A DNA stretch of 64,000 bases from Bacteroidota bacterium (GCA_003045895.1 PZPC01000009.1:29692-93691); one strand, 5' to 3'. Positions 1 to 8,849 are shown, counted from the first letter of the stretch. The notes: generated by a model not told the origin, from the letters alone. Numbers and translations: made by a program.

Positions 1-683
1 CGCCCGAGGTAGCGCTTAAAGAAGAGCATGAGCAGCAGGTCGCTGACGACCTTGAAGGTGCGGCCCAGCCCGTATTTGCTCTGCCCAAACTGGCGGGCGT
101 GGTGCTTGACAGCGATTTGTTGGATGCGGGTCGTCTCGAGGCTCACGAGCACGGGAATAAAGCGGTGCAATTCGCCGTAGAGGCCCAGGTCTTTGGCAAT
201 GTCTGCGCGCAGCACCCTGAGAGCACAGCCGTAGTCGCGCAGGTGTACGCCCGAGGAGGTACGGATGATGTAGTTGGCGATCCAGCTGGGAATTTTGCGC
301 AGGAAGACCCCATCCTGGCGGTTCACGCGCTCACCGGCTACCATGTCCAGGTTGTCGGCTTCGGCCATAGCCAGCATGTGGGGGATGTCCGTGGGGTCGT
401 TTTGCAGGTCGCCATCCATAGTGGCAATGAAGGTGCCCCGGGCCACTTCAATACCCGCCATGAGCGCGGCGCTCTGGCCGTAGTTGCGGCGAAACTCCAC
501 CACGACCAGGCGTTCGTACATTTCCTCGCGCAGCACCGCCAGGGTCCGGTCGGAGGAGCCGTCGTCGACGTAGATCAATTCGTAGTCGATAGCCGGGAGG
601 GCCGCCTTGATGGCGGCAACCAGGGGGCGAACGTTCTCTTCTTCGTTGTAGACGGTGACAATCACGGAAAGCTTGGGCGACAT
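1..683 (-). CDS. GT2 family polyprenyl-phosphate glycosyltransferase (3' end outside window)
   Basis: The minus-strand frame opens with ATG at 683 and runs off the window edge without a stop, so only about 227 residues are visible. The start reads MSPKLSVIVTVYNEEENV, the standard GT-A nucleotide-sugar fold opening. DDGSSD (about residues 41-46) and the metal-binding DGDLQNDP follow. This is the DPM1/ArnC-type subgroup of GT2, which moves a sugar onto polyprenyl phosphate at the inner face of the membrane. The missing C-terminus would be expected to carry two membrane helices. It starts 16 bases after the O-antigen ligase-like gene and looks cotranscribed with it and with the ArnT-like gene, which would use the lipid-linked sugar as donor. 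The family is certain; the sugar cannot be told. Confidence 0.9.
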   Translation of the reverse strand, partial: MSPKLSVIVTVYNEEENVRPLVAAIKAALPAIDYELIYVDDGSSDRTLAVLREEMYERLVVVEFRRNYGQSAALMAGIEVARGTFIATMDGDLQNDPTDIPHMLAMAEADNLDMVAGERVNRQDGVFLRKIPSWIANYIIRTSSGVHLRDYGCALRVLRADIAKDLGLYGELHRFIPVLVSLETTRIQQIAVKHHARQFGQSKYGLGRTFKVVSDLLLMLFFKRYLG

Positions 684-699
684 AAGCGGGTAGCTAAAT

Positions 700-1983
700 T
701 TAGGAAGAGCTACTGCGGGGCTGTTCTTCCGGGCCGTTGAGTAAGCTCAAAAAGAGCAGGCTGAAGAACAGGTAGTGGGCAATTCCCACCGCGTTTTCCA
801 GGGCATGCTCAATCATAATAATGGCAAAGATAGCCAGTTGGAAATTGAGAAAAAGCCAATGCCGGTAATTTTGTCGGTAAAAGATGGGAAACAGGAAGGC
901 AAACACCGTCAGGAGCAATCCGAAAATACCCGTGGCGGCCCAGGTGAAGAGGAACTGGTTTTGCGGCATGAACACTTCCGGGTAGTTGGGGTATTCGGCG
1001 ACGAAAAAATGGCGCACGGCATCCCGGATATTGGCCGTACCTACGCCCCAGAGCCGGTGGTCGGTGGCAATGTGCCAGCCCGCGTGGAGAGACGCCAGGC
1101 GGCCGGAGTCGGAGTAGTGCGCGCCCTGTCCCTGCTGGTACATGAACATGTCGTAAAGGAAATACGTCACCTTGTTTTTGAAAGTAGGGATGGTCTGGTA
1201 GGCGATCAGGGGCAGACACACCAGCAGGCCCAACCCCAGGGCACCTGCCAGGAAGGCCCGTCGCTGCCAACCGTACTGTACGATGCCGCCCGCCAGGCAG
1301 ATGTAGAGCACCAGCAAGCCGCTCTTCACCGAGAGGAGGTGTAGGAAGACGAACAGAAAAAAGATCAGCCCCCCGATGAGCCAACGCTCGCCGCGGTAGC
1401 GGTAGTAGTAGCCTTCGGTGAGCAGGTAAATACCTCCCATAATGGTCCAGGCCACCAGCAAGCTGTAGCGAATATGGTTGCCGGGCGTAGGGATGTGGTG
1501 GCCCTTCTTGATGAGTTCGGTAAGCGGCTCGTAGTGGTTGATGTAGTTCAGGACAATGCCCGTGCTGACCAACGAGAAAAACAACAGCATGAAGTAGAGC
1601 AGCCGTTGCACATCCGGCAACCGGAACCGGGGCAGCAGCAAAAAGGCCAGCGGCAGCACCACGAAGGGCACCTTGATGCGGAGGCGCTCCAGCAGGTACG
1701 TGGCGTCGCCCACCGGATAAAAACGCAGCAGCGCCACTAAAAAAAACAACAAAAATACCGCGAAGGAAGGGTGTTGGAAGATCGTTTTTACCTTCTGCCA
1801 GGGCTGCTCGTACCAACCCAGCTTTACCTGGCCGGTAATGATTTCCAGGCGAAAAACGCCGAGTACCGCCAGCGAAATCATCGACACCGATAACAAAAAC
1901 AAGGAAAATACCAGGGAGCACACCAGAAGGTAGCAAAAGAACTGGACGAGTTGCCGGTGATGAATGGTGAGCGATTTAAGCAT
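700..1983 (-). CDS. O-antigen ligase / polymerase-like membrane protein (Wzy_C family)
   Basis: A 427-residue polytopic membrane protein with roughly ten to twelve hydrophobic segments. It has the features of the WaaL/Wzy family: a long periplasmic loop in the C-terminal half with GRLASLHAGWHIA followed by LWGVGTANI, and then a PQNQFLFTWAATG segment, matching the family pattern of Arg, Trp, GxG and a (H/N)NxxL motif. Family members join or polymerise lipid-linked glycans at the periplasmic face of the inner membrane. It starts 18 bases after the ArnT-like gene and ends 16 bases before the GT2 gene, so all three probably form one glycan-assembly operon. Ligase and polymerase cannot be separated by sequence alone. 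Confidence 0.8.
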   Translation of the reverse strand: MLKSLTIHHRQLVQFFCYLLVCSLVFSLFLLSVSMISLAVLGVFRLEIITGQVKLGWYEQPWQKVKTIFQHPSFAVFLLFFLVALLRFYPVGDATYLLERLRIKVPFVVLPLAFLLLPRFRLPDVQRLLYFMLLFFSLVSTGIVLNYINHYEPLTELIKKGHHIPTPGNHIRYSLLVAWTIMGGIYLLTEGYYYRYRGERWLIGGLIFFLFVFLHLLSVKSGLLVLYICLAGGIVQYGWQRRAFLAGALGLGLLVCLPLIAYQTIPTFKNKVTYFLYDMFMYQQGQGAHYSDSGRLASLHAGWHIATDHRLWGVGTANIRDAVRHFFVAEYPNYPEVFMPQNQFLFTWAATGIFGLLLTVFAFLFPIFYRQNYRHWLFLNFQLAIFAIIMIEHALENAVGIAHYLFFSLLFLSLLNGPEEQPRSSSS

Positions 1984-2001
1984 GGATACTGGTTGACGTG
2001 G

Positions 2002-3678
2002 CTAAAAACCAGCCGGTGGCTGGAGGGTGGCTTGCTCGATCGACAGCGAATCGTTGTCCAACAGGGGAGCCACGTAGATGTAGTCGCTGTAGGTGTGCCG
2101 CACCGGAAGCGAGTCGACTGCCGGGCCAAAAAGTCGCCGATCGTACTGGTCGGGGTGGTACAAGTACAACTGCCCCACCTGCAAACCGTTGGTCGTTCGG
2201 GGTAGCACGTGGCCCATGGCATTTTCTACGTAGAACGAGTTGGTGGGTTCCATGTGCCCATCCCGGAAGATGGTCAGTTGGCGGTCTTGCCAGCGGTGGC
2301 CGAAGTTGGTTGCCAGTTCGCGAAGTCGATTGCCGTTGGATTCCGCCGCCCGCGCCGGTGGCACCAGCAGGTCGAAGCCCAGCCGAAAGACCAGCAATAC
2401 CGCCACCACCAGAAACCACTGCTGAGCAGGATGCCGGTAATAGATATACCCTAAAATGAGCAGGCTCATTGTGATGCCGCCGCTTTTTAACCAAAGCCAG
2501 GGGATAGCCTGCACGTCGGGGTGAAAGAAACTGCCGGCACTAACGCCGATGGTCAGTACGATGAGCAAACCGAACAGCCCGCGCAGCACCAGCAGCAGCC
2601 GGTCGGTACCCGCCTCATCGGGGAGCAACTGCACCAGTGCTGCTACCCCCAGGGGTACCAGCATGAGGATGTAGCGGGGGTGAAAATTGGGTGAAAGCCA
2701 GTAGACCATGCTATTGACGGCAAGGATCAGCAGGCAGTATTGTACAAAGGGTTGGTCGCGCAAGCGTTGGCGGTAGGTTTTCTTCACCAGCAACAACGCT
2801 GGCAAGGTCCAGGGCAGAAAATGGTAAAATACCTCTCCGGGAAAGCTGACCAGGTGGCGCAGTGTTTCGCCGATGCCGTAGGCTGCCGCCGTGCGTTTGC
2901 CCGACTGCTCAAAGAGGGCTTGAAAAACGTGGTCGAGGCTGTTGTACTGGTGGTAGGCTGCGTAGTAAAGCGCCAGCAGCCCTACCGCCAGCAGCCCACT
3001 ACCGATGTGGGCCACCGAGAAGAGGCGCTTCCACTGTCCCCTTGCCACGAGGTAAGTCACCAGGGTCAGGCCCTGAAAGACGAAGGCAGGTAGCCCCTTG
3101 AACATGAAACCAACGACCATGAGCAGGTACGACCACAAGAAAAGCTGTCGCCACTGTCCGCGCTGCCCGAAGTGGTACACCACCAAGAACAGACCAAACA
3201 TGGCCCAGGAAAAACTGATGTCGATCAGCCCCAGCAACGATTCCCAGAAAATGATACGCCCACAAGTGAGGAAGATGAGCGCACCCAGCAGGGCCCGTTC
3301 GGCGCTGAAATGTTGGCGGAAGGTATAATAAATGGTTGCCGCGAAGCCCAGCAGCGCCAGCACCGACGGTACGCGCGCAGCCCACTCGCTGGCCCCACCA
3401 TGCAGCCAGAACGATGCGGCCAGCACCCAGTTCCACAGCGGCGGTTTGTTGTAATAGAAAGCGCCGTGGATGGTCGGTACGATGTAGTTGCCGCTCCACA
3501 GCATCTCCAGCGCGACCACCGAGCGGTTGCCTTCATCGTCGATAAAAGGCTGCAGGCCCAGGTTCACGAAAAAAGCCAGGGGAAGGAGCAATAAAATGAG
3601 CCACAACAGCCAACGAGGTATCTGCACGTATCTTATTATTTTCGAGGTACCCGGTAAATTTCCTGCAAATAAAAGCAT
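2002..3678 (-). CDS. ArnT/PMT-like GT39/GT83 glycosyltransferase
   Basis: A 558-residue integral membrane protein. After a first membrane helix (residues about 23-40) comes FIDDEGNRSVVALEM, which matches the first periplasmic loop of ArnT and PMT enzymes, where an acidic pair acts at the catalytic site. YYNKPPLWNW follows, the family's Tyr-x-KPPL motif. About ten more hydrophobic segments and a soluble periplasmic C-terminal domain complete it. Such enzymes transfer a sugar from polyprenyl phosphate to lipid A, another glycan or a protein. The GT2 enzyme in the same operon is the kind that makes that donor. ATG at 3678 was taken as start; no Shine-Dalgarno sequence is seen. Confidence 0.85.
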   Translation of the reverse strand: MLLFAGNLPGTSKIIRYVQIPRWLLWLILLLLPLAFFVNLGLQPFIDDEGNRSVVALEMLWSGNYIVPTIHGAFYYNKPPLWNWVLAASFWLHGGASEWAARVPSVLALLGFAATIYYTFRQHFSAERALLGALIFLTCGRIIFWESLLGLIDISFSWAMFGLFLVVYHFGQRGQWRQLFLWSYLLMVVGFMFKGLPAFVFQGLTLVTYLVARGQWKRLFSVAHIGSGLLAVGLLALYYAAYHQYNSLDHVFQALFEQSGKRTAAAYGIGETLRHLVSFPGEVFYHFLPWTLPALLLVKKTYRQRLRDQPFVQYCLLILAVNSMVYWLSPNFHPRYILMLVPLGVAALVQLLPDEAGTDRLLLVLRGLFGLLIVLTIGVSAGSFFHPDVQAIPWLWLKSGGITMSLLILGYIYYRHPAQQWFLVVAVLLVFRLGFDLLVPPARAAESNGNRLRELATNFGHRWQDRQLTIFRDGHMEPTNSFYVENAMGHVLPRTTNGLQVGQLYLYHPDQYDRRLFGPAVDSLPVRHTYSDYIYVAPLLDNDSLSIEQATLQPPAGF

Positions 3679-3718
3679 ATCTGCCGGTATTATGGGTCAA
3701 ACTGCGGGATTTGTCACG

Positions 3719-3726
3719 TAGTTTTG
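3719..3726 (+). promoter_or_regulatory. Possible Bacteroidota -7 promoter box for the TauE/SafE gene
   Basis: TAGTTTTG matches the Bacteroidota sigma-A -7 consensus TAnnTTTG exactly. It lies 75 bases upstream of the permease ATG. A -33 TTTG element at the right spacing is not evident, so this is suggestive only. Confidence 0.35.
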
Positions 3727-3801
3727 CGGACTGGCCAGTTTCGCTCCGCGGAAGCTGTCCGGTCCCGGGTCTGCGCCCGCCGAAACCATTAACCCACGTT
3801 T

Positions 3802-4578
3802 ATGATCTACCTCCTGGCCCTGGTGGGGGCCTTTGTGGCTGGTGCCATCAACACCCTGGCGGGCAACGGCTCGGCCATCACGCTCACCATTCTTACCGAA
3901 GTGCTGGGGCTGCCGGGTACCGTAGCCAATGGCACCAACCGGGTGGGCATCGCCACCCAGAGCCTGGCCAGCAGTTGGGCCTTTTACCGCAACGGCCGCC
4001 TCGACGTGCGCCAGAGCGGCCGCTACATTGCCTTCATCACCATTGGGGCAGTGGTGGGTATCTACGTAGCCACCATCGTCAGCAACGAAGCTTTCCAGCA
4101 GGTCTTTCGCTTCCTGCTCGTGGTGATGCTGCTGGTAATCCTGGTGAAGCCCGAACGCTGGCTGCGCGCCACCACCGAGGCGCGGGAGTTGCCCCTGTGG
4201 CAGAGCCTGCCCATCTTTCTCAGTTTGGGCTTCTACGGCGGCTTCATCCAGATGGGCATGGGGGTCTTTTTCCTGGCAGCCATGGTACTGGTGGCGCATT
4301 ACAACATCATCGACAGCAATGCCGTCAAAGCCGTGGTGGTCGCCCTGTACACGATGGTGGCCGTCGGCGTCTTCGCCTGGCAGGGCCTCATCGACTGGAA
4401 AATTGGCGGCCTCATGGCCATTGGGCAAACCGCCGGTGGCTACCTCACCGCCCGCTTTGCCGCTACCGACCCGCGGGCCAGCAAGTGGGCCTACCGCATC
4501 CTGGTGGCCGTCGTCGTTTGGGCTATTCTGCGGATGTTTGGCGTCACGGGGTGGCTCTGGGGGCTGATGGGCGGGTAG
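3802..4578 (+). CDS. TauE/SafE (TSUP) family sulfite/organosulfur permease
   Basis: A 258-residue protein of seven or eight hydrophobic segments. The first helix carries GAFVAGAINTLAGNGSAIT, the TSUP signature Gly-Ala-x-Asn-x-x-(A/V)-Gly-x-Gly. The second half repeats the fold after a charged loop (ERWLRATTEARELPLW), with GFYGGFIQMGMGVFF matching the second TSUP half-motif. Family members export or import sulfite, sulfoacetate, taurine-derived sulfonates or similar anions. It stands alone on the plus strand between divergent glycan genes and a convergent TPR gene, so context does not reveal the substrate. Only 15 bases separate its stop from the stop of the TPR gene. Confidence 0.88.
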   Translation: MIYLLALVGAFVAGAINTLAGNGSAITLTILTEVLGLPGTVANGTNRVGIATQSLASSWAFYRNGRLDVRQSGRYIAFITIGAVVGIYVATIVSNEAFQQVFRFLLVVMLLVILVKPERWLRATTEARELPLWQSLPIFLSLGFYGGFIQMGMGVFFLAAMVLVAHYNIIDSNAVKAVVVALYTMVAVGVFAWQGLIDWKIGGLMAIGQTAGGYLTARFAATDPRASKWAYRILVAVVVWAILRMFGVTGWLWGLMGG

Positions 4579-4593
4579 CTGTTTTGCCTTATT

Positions 4594-6108
4594 TTAAGTC
4601 GGCCCCAACCGGTCGATGAGGTCTTTACGAACCAGCGCGTAGCCGACGTCATTGAAATTGTGGAAGGCCAGCTTTTGGTAAAGCGCGACGGCCGCTTCTC
4701 CATTACCCGCCGCCTGTTCGGCGCGGGCCAACTGGTACTGGGCGTACATCCAGTCGTCGGGCGTTTCTGCCAATTGCCTGACGGCCTCTTCAAAGTTTCC
4801 TTTTTTCATCGCTACGCTGCCCATCAGGAAGTGGTAGCCATCCAATTTGTCGGTTTCCTTACTGGGTTCCAAGACCGTTTTCATCATTTCGGCTTTGGCC
4901 GCGGCGGTGGTGGGGTCGTTCTGGGTCAGGGCCAGGAGGGATTCCCAGAAGAGGACACCTGACGTATAGTTGCGGTTCGCCTCTTCGGTGGCAACGTCGT
5001 CGGCAATGGTACGCCAAAGTGGTTTGGCCTGGGTTATCGCTTCCTTCAGGTGTTCGGTATCGCCCGTATGGTAGGCGATCCAGGCATAGCTATCGAGGTT
5101 GGCGGTCTTGGCTTGTACCAGCTGGCTGGCGGGAACGCCGATGGCCTCCATTTTATTGACGTTGTCCAGGAGTGCCTTCATGGCAGCTCGGGGGTTGCCT
5201 TCGTAGAGGTAGCTCAGGGCGGAAAAGCGGAGCGGGGTAGCGCCTTTATTGGGATCCAGGCGGACGGCTTCCCGGTAGTTGGCGCGGGCTGCATTGCCGT
5301 TGCCCAGGAAACTATTTGTGTGGCCGATAAACTGGTAGGTCAGCCAGTTATTGGGGTCCACTTTCGTGGCTTTCTGGTATTGGGCCAGGGCATCCTCCAG
5401 TTTGTTTTGTCCGCGGTAACAGTCACCCAGGCGCGTGTAGCCGTCGGGGTTGGCGGGTTCCAGTGCTATTAGTTTTTGAAAATGCCGGGTAGCCAGACGG
5501 TAGTCTTTGGGTTCATCGAACAAGTAGTTGGTTCCGAGGGTGCGATGAGCCGCGTAGTAGTTGGGGTTTACGTCCAGTGCTTCCTGGAAAGCAGCCCGGG
5601 CTGCGGCTACATCTTTGCCGCGGAGATACTGGTTGCCCAGGATGAGGTGTGCCCGGGGTACTGCCGGAAATTTAGCGACCATTTCCCGGGCGACTTGCAA
5701 GCCTTTTTCCTCCTCCCCCGTCGTCCAGGTGGTCAGCAGTTCTGCCAGGAGGCGTTCGCCGTCCGTTGCTTTTTCCAACTTTGCCTTGGCAGCGTTGAGG
5801 TCGGCCATGAATTCTTCAACCGAGTGGGCCGTATAGGACCGGTACAGGTAAGCGCCCACAAAATCGGGGTCCAATTCGATGGCTTTGGTCAATTGGGCGC
5901 GGGCCTTCTGGTCGTTGGACAGGTCGAGTAACGCGATCCCCGCGTCAAACGCAGCCCTGGCTGCCTGGGAGGTGGTGCCGACCGGAAATTCATTGGATGG
6001 TTCAACGGTATCCGTATCGGAAGGGGTTGTTTCGGGCGATTGGCAGGCGCTTCCGACTAGTAGCAGCAGTACCAGTCCCAGGAAGGAATAGCTCCTTGGA
6101 TTAATCAT
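4594..6108 (-). CDS. Tetratricopeptide-repeat lipoprotein
   Basis: A 504-residue protein. A hydrophobic N-terminus ends in LLLVGSAC, a lipobox with the acylated Cys at about residue 22, so it is expected on a membrane facing the periplasm or the surface. Acid-rich spacer sequence leads to several TPR units (residues about 45-290), with typical positions such as A..A...A..L.P. The clearest lie around NPNYYAAHRTLGTNYLF, ANPDGYTRLGDCYRG and DPNNWLTYQFIG. A helical C-terminal half and another TPR-like end follow. TPR proteins act as protein-binding scaffolds; no partner can be named. It is 156 bases downstream of rnfB on the same strand, and whether it belongs to that operon is unclear. Confidence 0.85.
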   Translation of the reverse strand: MINPRSYSFLGLVLLLLVGSACQSPETTPSDTDTVEPSNEFPVGTTSQAARAAFDAGIALLDLSNDQKARAQLTKAIELDPDFVGAYLYRSYTAHSVEEFMADLNAAKAKLEKATDGERLLAELLTTWTTGEEEKGLQVAREMVAKFPAVPRAHLILGNQYLRGKDVAAARAAFQEALDVNPNYYAAHRTLGTNYLFDEPKDYRLATRHFQKLIALEPANPDGYTRLGDCYRGQNKLEDALAQYQKATKVDPNNWLTYQFIGHTNSFLGNGNAARANYREAVRLDPNKGATPLRFSALSYLYEGNPRAAMKALLDNVNKMEAIGVPASQLVQAKTANLDSYAWIAYHTGDTEHLKEAITQAKPLWRTIADDVATEEANRNYTSGVLFWESLLALTQNDPTTAAAKAEMMKTVLEPSKETDKLDGYHFLMGSVAMKKGNFEEAVRQLAETPDDWMYAQYQLARAEQAAGNGEAAVALYQKLAFHNFNDVGYALVRKDLIDRLGPT

Positions 6109-6264
6109 AGGTGTAGGTTTTAGATAAAAAAAAGGGAAAAGATTAAAATAATCGCTCGCTTACAAGATAAGGCAATTGCAGCTAAGATAAGAGCTTTCAG
6201 TTACTTAAAGCCTTCCGGATAGCTGGGTATGGCCAATTTGTCCTGTTGGTCGGGAGCAGGAATC

Positions 6265-7131
6265 TTACGACAAGCCCACCGGGCGATCCCCTTTGCGCAC
6301 GATCTGCTTTGCCGCTGGTCCCTTGATGGCTCCCTGCACGGGGTCCAGCCAAACGATAGCGCCGGTTGGGCAGCGCTGGATGGGCGCCTGGGTCTGGTGG
6401 GGCCCATGGTAATTGATCACCGGCAGGTTGTGGCGCATGGTGATGAGGTCTGCGCCCGCATCCAGGGCGCATTTGCCACAGGCGGTACAGGCCACTTGGC
6501 ATTCTTCCAATACTTCTTCTCCTTTTTCCAGGTTCATACAGGCTACCCACAGCTGGTGGCTCAGGGGGTGCAGGGAGAACAACCCTTTGGGGCAGGCTTC
6601 TACACAATCGCCGCAGGCCGTACACTTGTCGACATCCACCACCGGGAGTGCGTGTTCGTCCATGACGATGGCGTCGAAATCGCACACCACCGCGCAGTCG
6701 CCGTGGCCCAGGCAGCCCCAGAAGCAACCCTTGCCACCACCGGCTACCAGGGCCGCCGCCTGGCAGGACGACAACCCCTGGTAATTGGCCCGGTTGCGCG
6801 CTACGTTGGTGCCGCCGGCACAGGCCAGGCGCGCTACCTTTTTTTCTTCCGCCCCCAGGGCTACCCCCAGGTAGCGGGCAATGGCCTGTTGGCCCGCTAC
6901 CGAACTCACCGAGCACTTGCCGGGCAGCACCTGCCCCGCCACCAGGGCTTCGGCGAAAGGCCGGCAGCCCGGGTAACCACAAGCCCCGCAGTTGGCATGG
7001 GGCAGCAGCTCCTCCACGGTGTCGATCCGGGGGTCTTCGTACACGTACAGCCACTTATTGGCAACTATCAACATAGTGCTCAGGAGTAGCGTCAGTCCGC
7101 CCAGGGTAGCCAGTGCGATAAGTATAGACAT
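6265..7131 (-). CDS. rnfB: Rnf electron transport complex subunit B (polyferredoxin)
   Basis: A 288-residue protein with one N-terminal membrane helix (residues about 3-24). The RnfB Fe-S domain follows, CGACGYPGC plus a later Cys (residues about 48-72), binding one cluster. Further cluster motifs are CFWGCLGHGDCAVVC, CTACGDCVEACP and CTACGKC. RnfB takes electrons from reduced ferredoxin and passes them into the membrane complex. In the classical rnfABCDGE or rnfCDGEAB orders it touches rnfA. Here a small Cys-rich protein and an FNR-like flavoprotein lie between rnfA and rnfB. It starts 12 bases after the FNR gene, so it is the last clear cistron of the Rnf operon. Confidence 0.95.
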   Translation of the reverse strand: MSILIALATLGGLTLLLSTMLIVANKWLYVYEDPRIDTVEELLPHANCGACGYPGCRPFAEALVAGQVLPGKCSVSSVAGQQAIARYLGVALGAEEKKVARLACAGGTNVARNRANYQGLSSCQAAALVAGGGKGCFWGCLGHGDCAVVCDFDAIVMDEHALPVVDVDKCTACGDCVEACPKGLFSLHPLSHQLWVACMNLEKGEEVLEECQVACTACGKCALDAGADLITMRHNLPVINYHGPHQTQAPIQRCPTGAIVWLDPVQGAIKGPAAKQIVRKGDRPVGLS

Positions 7132-7143
7132 AGCTGCGTGGTG

Positions 7144-8001
7144 TTAATAGATAATTTCGGCCCACTTGTTGCCGGCCTTCAGTTCTGCTTTCCGGGTAGC
7201 CCAGCGCTTCTCCGATCCCAAGATCTTCGCAAAGGCTTTATCCAGTACGGTACTCACCTTGGCGTATCCGGCTACGTAAACGCGGGTATTGGACAACGCC
7301 AGGAGCTCCAGGATTTCCGCCGCCCGATGTTCCATCACGGTGTCCAGGGCAATGGGGTCCGACCAGTGTGGCCGCGGGCTCAGCGCCTGGAAAGCAGCAA
7401 AGGTCTCTTCGTCGTAATAGTTGGTCAGGTCGCCGTCTTTTTCATTGAGGTAGAGCAATTCCAGGCCGCTGTTGGCACCGTAAAAGAGCCGGATCCTGCC
7501 CTGCCAGTCCTGCACGTTGTGGTAGATGTGTTTGACTAAAGCCCGAAAGGGCGCAATACCCGTACCCATTCCCACCAGAATCAGGTTGGTCTCCTTGTCT
7601 TCGGGTACCTCAAAAGGCAGGTCGTGGGGGCCGGTGATGGTGATCTCATCGCCTACCTGGCGGTCACACAAATAGTTGGAGGCCATCCCGGGATACTTCT
7701 CCCCGCTGAACTCGTCCACGTAGAAGCAGCGCTTGACCAGCATCGTGACCAGGGGGTGCCCATCGTGCTCGCCCGGCAGATCGGCTACGCTGTAGAGCCG
7801 GTGGTGGAGGCTGGTGCCAAATTCACCCGTCGTTTCGACCAGTACGCCAAACCCCTGATCGACCACACACTGGAATCCGGGATCCTCGACCTCCAACACG
7901 AGCTCTCGAATTTCGTCGGTGTCCGGTGGCGTCAGGCGCTGGGTACTATGGACCTTGGCGCGGTACGTTTTCTTCGTATTTAAATCTGCCAGGTGTGTCA
8001 T
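7144..8001 (-). CDS. Ferredoxin-NADP+ reductase-like flavoprotein inserted in the rnf operon
   Basis: The protein has the two-domain plant-type FNR fold. The FAD domain contains HHRLYSVADLP, the R-x-Y-S flavin motif. The nucleotide domain contains ILVGMGTGIAPFRALVKH, the GxGxxPFR motif, then LFYGANSG and VYVAGYAKV near the C-terminus. It ends in IY, with the terminal aromatic residue expected to stack on the flavin. ATG at 8001 (MTHLADLNTKK) is preferred because it falls 4 bases after the stop of the preceding gene; an in-frame ATG at 8031 would overlap that gene. It is coupled to the rnf genes by short spacing on both sides, suggesting that it exchanges electrons between ferredoxin and NADP(H) beside the Rnf complex. 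The cofactor preference is not proven. Confidence 0.85.
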   Translation of the reverse strand: MTHLADLNTKKTYRAKVHSTQRLTPPDTDEIRELVLEVEDPGFQCVVDQGFGVLVETTGEFGTSLHHRLYSVADLPGEHDGHPLVTMLVKRCFYVDEFSGEKYPGMASNYLCDRQVGDEITITGPHDLPFEVPEDKETNLILVGMGTGIAPFRALVKHIYHNVQDWQGRIRLFYGANSGLELLYLNEKDGDLTNYYDEETFAAFQALSPRPHWSDPIALDTVMEHRAAEILELLALSNTRVYVAGYAKVSTVLDKAFAKILGSEKRWATRKAELKAGNKWAEIIY

Positions 8002-8005
8002 AAGG

Positions 8006-8230
8006 TTAGATTTTATTGATGATAGTTTCACTACTTACCGACGGGTGGCTGGCAACGGTGGTTGTGCAGGCGCTCGTGCAACCACAATTGCCACAACCCC
8101 GCCGCCCGGCCAGCACGTCTTCGTCCGCCAACTGATCGGCAAACAGTTGGCGCCAACCCTGCTGGACGGCTAGCCAGAGCACCATTAAGCCGACAATGAC
8201 CACGCAGGCGATGAGTAAGGATTTGATCAT
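8006..8230 (-). CDS. Small Cys-rich single-pass membrane protein of the rnf operon
   Basis: A 74-residue protein starting at ATG 8230. A longer in-frame extension back to 8320 would run into rnfA and reads as out-of-frame rnfA sequence, so it was discarded. Residues 4-22 form one membrane helix. A short acidic stretch is followed by RRGCGNCGCTSAC, four Cys within nine residues. The build recalls NqrM (DUF539), the small Cys protein needed to insert iron in Na+-NQR, and the FeoB-associated Cys-rich membrane proteins, but the Cys spacing differs from NqrM. Position between rnfA and the FNR gene suggests a maturation role for the membrane-embedded iron site of RnfA/RnfE. That role is inference; the gene itself is well supported by spacing and frame. 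Confidence 0.72.
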   Translation of the reverse strand: MIKSLLIACVVIVGLMVLWLAVQQGWRQLFADQLADEDVLAGRRGCGNCGCTSACTTTVASHPSVSSETIINKI

Positions 8231-8267
8231 TTTTCTGGTTTTAAAACTTGTTTTTAATTCCGCTGCC

Positions 8268-8849
8268 TCAACTGCCCAACCCGGCAAAACCCATAAAGGA
8301 AAGCGACAAAATACCCGCAATCAGCAGGGTCAGGGCGGTACCTTTGACCACCGACGGAACCGCTGCTAATTCCAGCTCTTCCCGCAAGCCAGCCATCAGT
8401 ACCAGCGCCAGCGTAAAGCCCGCGCCAGCACCCAGCGCATAGACAAAACTTTCGATAAACCCGTACCCTTTATTCGTCTGGAACAGGGCTACCGCCAGAA
8501 TGGCGCAGTTGGTCGTGATCAGTGGCAAAAAGATGCCCAGGGCCCGAAACAAGGCCAGGCTCATCTTCTTGATGAACATTTCAACCAGCTGCACCGTCGC
8601 CGCGATCACCACAATGAAGCTGATGAGTTGCAGATACGGCGCCTCCAGCACCACCAACAAAGCGTGGATGCCGTAGGCACACATCGAGCTGATGAGCATA
8701 ACGAAGGTGACGGCACCACCCATCTTGGTGGCCGTCTCCATTTTTCCGGATACGCCCAGAAAAGGACAGATGCCCAGGAAGTAGGCCAGCACAAAATTGT
8801 TGATCAGGCTGGCATTGATAAAAATGTACCACAGCGATTCTTCTTTCAT
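8268..8849 (-). CDS. rnfA: Rnf electron transport complex subunit A
   Basis: A 193-residue, six-helix membrane protein homologous to RnfE. It has the family motifs NNFVLAYFLGICPFLGVS near the N-terminus and LITTNCAILAVAL in the fourth helix, each with the Cys that coordinates the intramembrane Fe-S site shared with RnfE. The expected C-terminal helix is present. RnfA/RnfE form the core that couples electron transfer to Na+ or H+ movement. Its ATG overlaps the rnfE stop as ATGA (8846-8849), a sign of translational coupling. Confidence 0.96.
   Translation of the reverse strand: MKEESLWYIFINASLINNFVLAYFLGICPFLGVSGKMETATKMGGAVTFVMLISSMCAYGIHALLVVLEAPYLQLISFIVVIAATVQLVEMFIKKMSLALFRALGIFLPLITTNCAILAVALFQTNKGYGFIESFVYALGAGAGFTLALVLMAGLREELELAAVPSVVKGTALTLLIAGILSLSFMGFAGLGS

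Noticed and set aside
8231..8320. N-terminal extension of the small Cys-rich protein back to 8320
   Set aside because: The extra 30 residues are mostly read from the rnfA end in another frame and precede a good membrane-helix start at 8230.
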